Positions 45,501 through 57,500 of a stretch of DNA of 64,000 nt are shown here, piece after piece. The translations under genes were made by a program, and so were the position numbers. The DNA comes from Sweltsa coloradensis. Lineage: Eukaryota; Arthropoda; Insecta; Plecoptera; Chloroperlidae. Numbering within the stretch: the first letter of the stretch is position 1; the number at the start of each line of letters is the position of its first letter. Under the pieces are notes generated by a model, which saw nothing but the letters and a program-made list of their open reading frames with translations, was not told the origin of the DNA and did no database searches. The stretch covers positions 1 through 64,000 of the forward strand of contig JAMZAV010000967.1 of assembly GCA_024449915.1 (NCBI GenBank), given 5' to 3'.

Positions 45501-48500
45501 AATTGAACATATAATTGCAATATAAATAATTTTGCAGAAATATTCAAGTAAAATTTAGACAAAATGAAGTGCCGGTTTTAGTCAATATGTTAATCATCAA
45601 TTAAACTATTCATGAACAATCCCGATCACAAGTAGAAGTGAATGGCGTCCGATAATGTTTCTGCAATGGTAAAATTAGGCCTTGAACGAATATAAGTATA
45701 TAAGTAGTGTAGATTTGTTATTACCATTATTGATCTTAGGCTTTGAATGGAGAGCTAAAACATATTTAAACATAATTGAAATTAACTAATTAATGTATTG
45801 TGTTTTCAGTGACCCCACCAAGTCAAGCTGTACAGCCCTCAACTGGAACTACACCGAGTTAGCCGAGCTAAGCTATGAAGACGCCCTAGCCCGGACGAAC
45901 ACATCCTCCAACCCAGGCACCTTCGACTGCCAGAAGTTCACCTACATAGGCTCGAGTTTCGTAGCTGAGGTATTTACCGATTATTGTTTTGCATATTATG
46001 TGAAAGTGATAAAGAAAGCACTCAGATTGTCAAAAGTTCATCTGCATTGGTTGGAGCGTTAAGTTTTCGAGACTACCAATCAATCAATCAACCAATTTCT
46101 TTCGGGTCTGGGCCGCATCACCAAATATCCACTGCACACAATACCCACAAGACCGAATTTTTCCGACACAGGTATCCACAGCACATAAATTTTCTTTCGA
46201 CCACAATGTAGAACAATACATATGTGCCTTACCTTCCTCTGCCAGAAAATGATTGTAAATTATTTATTTATTTATTTATTTAATTGTTTATCCTTGTTGT
46301 TATTACATTTTTTAACAACAAGAAAAGGCGTCGACACTAGTAAATATTTTACTAAAACACTTGATATCTTTGTAGAAATCTTGTGCACTAAGAGCCTTGT
46401 AAAGCACGTGAAACCAAAGATTAAACATGGCACTTGTAGTTGGTTCTCCCATAAGTACTTCTTACACATGGAAGGGAAATGACTTACTGGACTGACTACT
46501 GAAATGACTTTGAGGGCGGGCGGCAGGTCGTTCCATGGGTTAACAACCCAGAAAGAAAAAGCACGTCGGCCGAGCACTCCTTTGGCCGGAGGGGGTTGGA
46601 GGCGGGGGTGCCTATACTATCGTCGCCTCTCAACACGCGGCCCTGGATGATGCGCGCGCACACGTCAAAATCAGTGGCACCACTGAGGCATCTTTTAAAA
46701 AACACCAGATCGGTGTATTGCAGGTGCATGGTCATTGGCATAACCTGCTTCTGGTCACAGGGTGGGGGGAGGTTACGGCCATGTATGAAATGCATACGAC
46801 ATGATTATTATTATTCAACATGATTATCTTCTGAAACTAATATGTTGACGTTGAAACTACTTTAGAACGTTTTTCTGAATTGAAACATCTTAAAATAATG
46901 AGGTTTCACGTGTTGTTTCCTTTCTAAAAATCCTATGGCTATCAATATTGTTACCCAATGTCTAATATTGAAATATTGGAAAGTCACAAATCATTGGTCT
47001 ACGGTAAAAAGTTGTGTTACTATTGTTGTTCTGTTTGTGTTACTGTTGTATTGTTGTTGTCATTCTGTTTACATTTCAAGAAGGTACAATGTAAAAATAT
47101 GTACGTACCGTACACACTATTCCGTAGAACAATAATATCTGTGTTTTAATTATAATTGCTAAGAAATAGTTTGTTTATTTGTTTTGAGTGTTTCGATATA
47201 TACATTTTCAATATTAATTATTATTTAATTTCTTATTTTTGTTGTATTATGTAACCGTTTTTTTCGGCATTCATAGTTTTCAGTGCCGTCCGCGGTGGCA
47301 CGTATGAATAGGGCGCTGGTCCGAAGCGTATGGCTCTACAAGGACGTGGGTTCGAATCCCGCATAAGGCATGGGTTGTTTGTAATCGTGCTTCATCGTCA
47401 TCAATCACCACTCATCGTCTAGAATATCCTTAGTGCAATTATATAAAGGACGTTAAGCAATAAAAATCATCATCCATTGTTTCCATCATATACGCCGGTA
47501 AATATTTTAATTTTTGGATGAGCGAAGCGAAGACTTCAATTTCACTGACCCCTCAAAAAAATTAGCTCCAATGTTTTTTTTTTTTTTTGTATTTTTGTCT
47601 GTTTGTTTGCTCTCTACCAGGCAAACGGCATATCCGATCTTGATGAAAATTGGAGGGGACCTTCGAAATCTCTGAACAGACCTGTATTGTTTTTGGGTAC
47701 AATCGAAGAAATATTTATCATAAATATCGTACTTTTACGATTTTTTTCGATTTTTAGTGCGATATTTTCGTGACATTTGGGCCGATTCTGACCAAACGGG
47801 TGGGGCTACAACGTTCATATTTCACATGGACATTAAGGTAATGGTGATGTATTGCTTTTTGAAAGAAAAAGTTGAAAAAGTTAGCCAGAATCCATAGAAT
47901 AAAGGTTTTAATATGAGGGTTTTTTAGGTTTATAATGACAATTTACAAGTTACAATAGAAACTTGACGACAATCACCATCAATGCGTTCAAAAGGCACTT
48001 GATAAGTAAATAGATCCCACGCCAACTGAAAACTTACAAAAAAGCTCATCCATCAACGCGACGGGACTTTAGCGTTTTCCTAGTTTTAGAATACACATGG
48101 ATGAAACAGCTCTTTCGTTTTGATATAATGCACCTTCAAATCTGTTCCACTTGATTGTTCACAGTGGGACCTGGTGTGTAAGCATGCAGCTGAGAAACCT
48201 ATGGTGCAGACAGCTCTCAGCATCGGTGACTTCATAGGAGCTCTTCTTTTCGGCTTCATCGGTTCGAAGTAAGTTGACTTGAGATTCAGTCAGACCTCAG
48301 TCAAGATTCACTTCGTAGGGATCCGAAGAGACACAAATATATGTTCCCCGTCAGATTTTGAGTGCGAGACTCTGATTAGGGAGGTACCGGGTTCGAATAC
48401 CTCCACCGACAACCCTCTTGAAACATTATTTTAAGGTTTTCTTCAATTCATTCAAGCAAATTATTGGATTGAGTTCTCTCAAACAGACCTTATTTTTGTG

Positions 48501-51500
48501 TATTGTATTTTTCTCGACAACTCGGCGAGAGCACCACTGCAGGGTACAGTGGCCTCTGTTGCATAGACGGCAATGCGTACAGTGATGTCTTAATCACAAC
48601 AGTAACAACTCTTTACAAAAATTACACAATTAGGAAAATTGAAAAATAGAAAAAAGCATCACTTGGACACTACCAAAACACCGTTATAACCTAGATTGAT
48701 AGGCTACTTGAAGAGGGCTACACCGAATAAACATGATGTGTACGCTACAGAGGTCATCCTTACGAAAAAATAAAAGTAGAATGCGATCGTTGCATGGGAA
48801 AGTTTACGACAAGCAAAACACGTTTATTCACAAAATTAAGTCTTATATAAACCACATAAATAACAATTTTAAATTTCTCATGGGAAACCTACCTAGGGTG
48901 CAATGCATCTCCCTCTTCAGGTGTCTTCACTAGTATAATGTAGTTTGAACATTTATGAAGGAAATGTTTGAGGGCTGTTTAAGAGGACTAAATCCCTTAA
49001 CGACTGAAGAAAACCTCAAAAGAAACTTTCAGTCTGGATTGCTGTTGGCGGGATTCGAACGCGTGCCCTCGCTTATCATTGTCTCAAGTCTCTCCCATGA
49101 GCCAACATTGTCGGTACTTACACAATACCTACTTCAGTCTTCTGTAGATGATCGTAAGCTTGGGGCAGGTATTTATAGTAAATACGAATTTTCACTGCTA
49201 AAAACCGCAAATTATAAAATTCACTGCTTTTGATCAGAACAAAACCAAAGATGCAAATAAGTTCCACCAACTGAATTTTGGATGAGCAAAGCGAAGACTT
49301 CAATTTCACTGACCGCCCAAAAAATTAGCTCATGTTTTTTTTTGTATTTTTGTGTGTTTGTTCGCGCTCTACTGAGTAAACGGCATATGCGATCTTATTG
49401 AAAATTTGAGGGGCCTTCGAAATCTCTGAACTTAGATTTGACACGTTTTTTTGGGTACAATCGATCAAATATTTCTTATGATTATAGTATACTTATACGA
49501 TTTTTTTGACTTTTAATGAGATATTTTCGTGATATTTGGCAAACGGCTACTCGAACTTGATGAAACTTTATGGGAACGTTTAAAATCACTGTAATGATAT
49601 ATGTTATGATTTTAGAGACATTTGAAGAAATATTTCTCACAGAAATCGTACTTTTACGATTTTTCACGATTTTTAATTTTGTAATGTTCTTGAAAAAGTA
49701 ATGAGATCCCATCCCACTTAAAAACGTAATCATTAGACAGATTTCTTTTTAAAGAAGCTCATCCATCAACGCGACTGGAAAAAGCGTTTGGAAAGCTCAG
49801 CCTATAGTCATAACTACATTATATTGAAATCTGCAAGTCTCTTACACGATCCCACACACAAATTTAAAAAAAATATCAGAGGGAGATATATACGGCTTTC
49901 AACTAAATGTTGAATTATTTTTACTATAAATTCACCGTTTAAAAAATAAAAATAAAATTCAAACCAAATACCAGCATTTTATCGTAAGTCATGACATGTG
50001 GACAGGTTTTCAGGCTAAATGGAAACAAAATGTAAAATCTAATCTCATTTCAGATGGGGCAGAAAACGCGCGTTCGTGTGTTCTTCAGTACTGTTATTCA
50101 CGAGCAGTATTACGTCATCATTCACCACCTCCTACATAGTGTTCATCTTCACACGGATCGGTATCGGAATGGCATCCGCCGGTGCCAACAATGCTGCGTT
50201 TACCTTGTGTGAGTAAAATATCACAGTTAGAAACACTTAGGGGGATTTTAAAACTATTGTCGCAACACCACTGTTGACAGAAATATAGTGATAAGCTATA
50301 TAGATATTTTATTTGCCGTTGTGTAGTATCTTAAAGGTTATGGGTTCACAAGAGACAGGCATGCTCGTTTGCGCGCTTTCAAATTTTATCAGCCAATTTA
50401 AATTGCATCTATTTTTGATTTTATTATATTGTGTAAAACTGTATTATGAATGCATCGATCGTAGCACTTTTCCATTAATTGATTATAGAAAATAATCAAA
50501 ACTAAATTCAATTTTCTAGAATTTAGAATCTGTCAAAATGTTCAAAAACACCCAAATAACTACGCATTTTCTGATTGATCAATGATGAATATTGAAAATC
50601 TAATATGATAAGAGGCGTAGACATTCTTTCATTATTAAGTATGCCAAGTTGTAATCCATCAAAATCGTCAATTTGTCGTAAACTTATGATATTGATATCC
50701 ATCAAGTACCCTCACTCACCCCCCTTCTGCACTTCCCTTCGACTTACTCAATAAATATTATGGTCCCTTGGTGTGTTTTGATGTGGGTTTACTATTATTA
50801 TTTGATTTTGTAACTGAATTTATATGTTCTGTATTTCATTGTATACTAACGAGTGCCTCGCGTGCCATGCATTAGGTTTCCTACCCTTTGGGCAGGTAAA
50901 CCTCAATTAAATATTGTATTATTTTCCAAGCAACAATGAATTTAAGAAATAGTTACATAATTTAGACCCAATAAAAATTAGTTCTACTTAACAAAGTGGA
51001 TACACTGCAAATAATTGTTTTTCACTCCATTAAATATATTCGGGCCGCAAAAGTCTTAAATGTTTTATAAATATATTATTAATTTTAAATAATTTTATCA
51101 TAATAACTATACAATATTGTTGTTTGAATTTATTTCAGTGACAGAATTATGCAACCCAAAGTATAGGTCATTACTTGGTATACTTTGTTACATACCTAGG
51201 CCAATTTCAATGGTTTTGCTGTCCCTGATCGCCTCACAATTCGTCTATGATTGGAGGATTCTACAATTAGCCATCTCTGCACCGACGCTTATTCTCATTT
51301 TGGTGCACTGCATGTAAGTAATTACAATTTATTAGTATAATTTATAAGATTTATATTTATATTGTTAATATTATAGAGGTTTCGTCCACCGAATATATTA
51401 ATATTGGAGAGAAATGGGCCATTTCGTCGCGTCGTGGATCTAAACTTATTGTGTGAGTTCGATATTTCGGAACCTGCTTCTGGCTTCATCAGGACGTAGT

Positions 51501-54500
51501 CTTAGTCGATCTGATGATGAATCTGACAGAGGTTTCGGAACGCCGAGTGTCTGTTCTCAGTAGAGAATACGTATTTAAAATAATTCCAAATATTACCACG
51601 AATTCAAATATATGAATTTAATATTAAACACAAATGGTATTTATTTATTTAATTTAAGAAGGGCTTTCCATAAGACGTTTCAGAAAGTACTGGCTCTATA
51701 GGCAACTTTTACAAATGCCATCACTAATGACTACACTCTCCATATAAATCCAAATTTGATTTTGATTTGAAACTGCACATGGATGTTTTATAACCAATTA
51801 ATATACTTAAACATTTTCGTCTTCACTGTGAAAGTTTGATCCGGAAGTTTATGTCAAAAGTTACTCATTTCTATAAATAAATATTTAACTTGATCCAATT
51901 AGTTTAATTAGCTACACATTTTAGTATAATATAACGATTTTTTACTTTTTTTTAGATATACTTTTAAGTTTGTCATATATTTTACTAATTATAATCATTC
52001 TAAAATTATATAATTAAATTAAATCTACATCATATGTTCAAATTAAATTATGATATATAAATGATAACTACGTTATAAATATTCTTTTTACTAGAACTAG
52101 AAAAAAGATTAGCTTTTATTTTTAGTTATAGTAATAATAAATAAATAAATTAAGATCAGAATTGTAATAGGGTAACCACAAACAAGTACGTTCCCTTATG
52201 TGGTTGTACCCGACAGAATTACTCTTTAAAAGCTGTCCTATATGTGTCTTAATAAATTAAATTGAATTGAATGAAATTGAATTGGGCTATTATTGACTTG
52301 CCCCCAGGTTCTTCCCTGAATCTCCGAGATGGTTGATCATTCAACGCCGGATAGGCGAAGCCTGGGGAGTCGTCACAAAAGCCACAAGAGGTCGCAGAGT
52401 TCCAAAACTCGAGCGAAAACTCTCAGTAGGAATAGGCAAAATAATAACTGTGAAGATAAAACAGGTAACTAAATATATGTGCGTAAAACAAACACACACA
52501 TCTGGCCTGCTATTAGATAACTCTCATTGCTAATTTACAATTGCACAATTTAAATAGTGTTTTCTAATCTTTTACTAACTAGGGAAACGCCAAAGTCGTT
52601 ATTAAACGAGTGAGTGAGCACCATGTGTATAGTACCCGGTATCATTCCCCATACTGGGCTAGATCCAGCCTTGGATATATGGGAGGAAATGGGATGTTCC
52701 CGGGTACTCAACACTTGGCTCACTCACTCGTTTAACAACGACTTTGGCGTTTCCCTAGTTATTCAAATTGAACATTCAAAATGCGAATCGTGTTCGAAAC
52801 GTATTAGCGTGAAACATTAACAAATTTCCAAGATAAAACAAAATCACCTGATTTTTATTTCCCATTTAACACCCCTCAAAAATAATATGTGGGTGTAAAA
52901 ATATAAAAGAGTTCATACAAACGGGTATCGAACCCCAACCCTACGTGCGGTAGGCTAAATGCTTACCAGTAGGCCATGCCATGCCACGCAGCTTTCGTCC
53001 CGCTAGCTGCTACTAAACAAATGCTATCGATATTTTTAAAAATCACATTTTTATTTATTGTAGGCTTAAATCGCAATGGATCTCGCTGATTTTGTTAACA
53101 GTTCTCAATAAACTCGTACCGGATGTCTGTTTAAAATTTCAGCGCAATCTGTTCAGCGGTTCGGCTGATTTTCGACGTACAGACAGACAGACAGACAGAA
53201 TCACAGAATGAGGGCCGTTTGAGTTGAATGGAGACACTCGGTCGCTCCGCTCCCTCGTTTAATCAAATTTTGACACCACCTGAAAAACATCAATAAATAT
53301 GATCATTTATTGTTAACCTTGTCAGGGCACATGTGGCATTGTTTTTCTTTTTTACCCGTCCCCATTTCCAAACTAATGTTTCGGTTGGGGTGAGCGTTAG
53401 CTCCATTAACTAAGGCTATTTTGGCTTTCTTAGCTGTCGGTTAGCCAGACCTGACACAACGTCTTCAGTCTCCTCTTCATCTGACAATTATTCCATATCC
53501 TTCTGTTTTTTTAACCATATATCTCCATTTCTTCCGATCTTCCCACCATCTTCCCAATTCGACCTCCCTCCACGACACGTCTCTTTCCTCTATATTAAGC
53601 TTTGTTTAATTTGTTCAATCCATCTATCTCTTGGTCTTCCACTTTTCTCTTATGTGGATCGCTTATGATTAAACTAATATATGAAAATCTATAGCACATA
53701 CGGGCGTGTTTCCCTATTAGATAAATTGATAAATTATAAAATATGGTTTATTCGTTTCTGTTTTGGTAAAAACAACGAAAGGAAATCTCAAAGTCCAATA
53801 TTTGATAACACCAAGGGGCATATTGACTAACTTAAACGCCACTTGTCTATCGACAGCGACAGTTTGTAAATAGTATAAAACTTGCTCAGCGCGGTAGTCT
53901 TGTCATGTCTGCGGGCCAGTGACTAACTCTTTATAGGACAGTGGGATACATATTTCCCACCACTTATCAAAAGCTACACAGTTAAATCTGCCACTTTGTC
54001 ATACTTTTGACCCGGGTAAAAAGCTGCTTTGTTTTGTTTGGAATTTGTAGAATTTTTCCCCACTTAATTCTAATGATTATAACGATTTTTGTAATGATTT
54101 AAAAATCAAATTGTGTATGAAAACACAAAAATACACAAATTTCCGGGATGTCCTGGATATTTTGTTTGCCTGTAGAAGAATCAATTTGAACATATAAAAA
54201 AAAACTAAAAACATGTAAAATTGCAAAAAGAAATCTAATTTTTTAACGTAAACTCAAATTTTGATTTTTTTCAGCAACTTCGATTTCAGATTGGAATCAA
54301 AAATCTACATATTTTTCCTACAAGACAGAGGAAAAATATTAAAAAACATTAAATTCATTAAACAAATCACAAATTTCAAATTGTTAAGATAGAAAGCAAA
54401 ATTTTGGGTCCCGGTCTTTTGTACTATAAAGGGCTTTGTTATGTTAGTTAACGTTCTGTTTAATAAATTGTCACCGTCGTTTGACAATTGTCATCACATT

Positions 54501-57500
54501 CGTTATTGTATAAACAAAGTTGTTGCTGTCGATCGACAACATTGTCGCACGAGATAGTAAATAGACACCCAAGAGTAAACAATAGCTAAAATATTTCCCT
54601 ATTTGTTGCAGGAAACGTATCCGGTTGAATCAAGTGATAAAATCCTAGCGAAAACCTTGTGCAAGAGAGTGCTCAAGTCCCTGTCCACAATCACTAACTT
54701 GTTCAGCACTTCAGATCTGAGATGGAGGATATTGATCTCATTCTCACTTCGGTTTATTACCACTCTTACTATGACCGCGATAACCCTCAACGCGGACAAT
54801 CTACGTTTAGACAGGTAATACTTGATGTCTTATAATTTTTAAATAATTTTCTTGTGAAGCCTGCTATTCATGTCCCTCTTTAGGTATCTTACTAGGTATT
54901 TTGGACTTTGGATATGTCCGAGAGCTGTTTAAGAGGACTCAATCCCTTGCATTCACATTAATGATTGAGGAAACCCTCGGAATAAAACTTCAGTCAGGAC
55001 TGCCGGTCTCGACGGGATTTGAACCCGGGGCCTCCCGAATCAGAGTCGCGCGTTTAAATCTCAAGCCAACACTGTCGGCTACTTGTACTATTTACTAAAC
55101 TTTATGTATCGTGTGGCAGTATAACAAGTGGGCGATCTTAGGGTTGACCCTCCTCTACCCTGGGTACATACATAACATGACACCATCTGCCTCAAAAACT
55201 GTGCAAACATTACGTGTTTTGGTAACTAGAAAATCTTGAGTGGAGATTAAAATACATTTATGTTGTAGAATAAAGATTTAATCATTTATTTATTTATTTA
55301 TTTATAAATTTATAAATTTAATTATTTATTAATTTAATTATTTAACGTCTATCTTATTTAGTTACAAAATCTGATTTACAAAGGAGGACAACTAAATAAA
55401 ACTTATTATATAGATGCAGACACAACAATGTTTAATAACACAAAAATGTTGGTAAAAATGGACACACTGGAGTCTCAACCATGAGTAAGTCAAGGGCTGG
55501 GTGCAGTAGATAAAAGTAAAACCCTTTATTTACTTATGGGCGATTGTGTACACGGTTAACATTATCTTTGAATGCATATACAAAATGTATGTTTTTCTTG
55601 GCATCATTTGGCAATTGAAAACAAGTGTTTCAAAATATTCTAACAATGCCACCTCGAAATAGATGTTTATAAAGTAAAAATAGATGCGTATTTAACGTCA
55701 AATGGTCGACTCCGAACATTTTATTAATTTATTATTATGCATATTACAACGGAGTACAAACTCCACAAGTGCAAATCATAGCATAATGGACAGACAACAT
55801 ACCAACATACTTATGATTTTGAACCTTCTCAGATATTTTGACTCTGTGCCACCATCTTTAAAAAACTGTGTTTTATTATACGTTGTACAGATTCATCTAC
55901 ATCGGCTTCATGGGTGGTGTCGGTGTGATCAGCAGTTGTGTGTCAATACTCATCCTCAAGTTCATCGGACGTCGCCTGTGCTGTAGCTTGCTGTACTTCG
56001 TCGGTGCAATCGCACTCTTATCTTTATTGGCCATTCCTCAAGGTAATTAAATAGAATTTAGAAATTACGAAATTCATCCCGACCGGGGTTCAAACCCGGG
56101 TCTCCAACATTCCAGGTAGGCGTCTTATCCAACTAGACCACCAAGACGGTAACTTATTAACTTCTGAATTGTAGATGCATTATAGATCTGAATGGATGGA
56201 ATAGTACTGCAACGAATCTGCTGCCTTTGAACTGACCAAACACCAGAAAAATACAAATGGTGAAATGATTATGTACATTACAATACAATCTTTAAATTAA
56301 TAAATTTTGTCATTTCTGGATATATCTGTGAGGTTTTAAAATCATGAATATTAATTTTACAATAATATTTAACTCCGTTTGAGGGAATGTGACCGATTTT
56401 TGGGCAGTTGGCAAATAGTTATTCGCTCGGCCAAGAAGCATCCAAAGTATATACAACTATGCAAAGTTGTAAATAAAGCATACATGGACAGCCCTACAGT
56501 CGTAGGTTTTCAAAATTTGTCTCAATTAGCCACAACAAATCGAATATATTTTATTTTGTACTACAGAACCGAAAATCGTGAAAAATCATTTTTTTATTGT
56601 TTTAAAAGACAATTTTAGTAAAAGTGTTCATGTAGAGCCCCATATTTCCACTTTCGTGACAACGGTTCAAAATTTTAAATACCTGTGAGACAGACGATCG
56701 AACAGGAATATGGTTAAAACGCATGTTCTGGATTTCGAAATGATGTCTATTGTTTGAATTATTAAAACGAAGAAAAATTACTTAAATATTCACTTCTTAA
56801 AATATTTTACGTGCTGGTTGGTCCTACTGCTTTTGCTTTGGACAGATTAAAGAACATTATCGCTGTTGCCTTGTTCGTCCTGTATCATCTTATATTAACA
56901 GTAATGCTGGAATTTAAATTCGCCCTGAAAATCATCATAACAAATTTAGTTTATTTGTGAACTAGTGAATTAGCAGATTCCAATAGTTTTTTTCTGTTCA
57001 ATCTATTTTAATAAAACCGAATTTTCGGTGATATATACAATTTTATATGTATAGCAAAAATATGCACTGAAGTTTGATTAACTTTATTTTCATAAGTAAA
57101 TTATTGCACTGTCTAATCTTGAATACGTATTGTTTATTTCAGATCGCTCCATGCTGATGTTGTCGATAGTGCTGGTCGGTATGTTCTGTATGGGCTCCGT
57201 GCTATCAGTGATATCTCTCTTCATCTCCGAGCTCTTCCCAATAGATGTCCGACCCCTGGCCATAGGGGCCTGCTCCACAGGGTCACACGTAGGGTCCATG
57301 CTGGCTCCCTTCATAGTCGCTTTGTTGGTGAGCTAATCCTAATCCTAAATATTGGTCTATCATTGCACATAACAAATTCTAAGGTTGTTCCGATTTAACC
57401 TTGTTGCTTCTGGCACTGTCCGCGGGTGGAATCGTGTCCAGCTTGATTGATCGGTGTTTCCGGTCTCTAGTTGGTCATTGTTCGCTCGTCGATGATGTCG

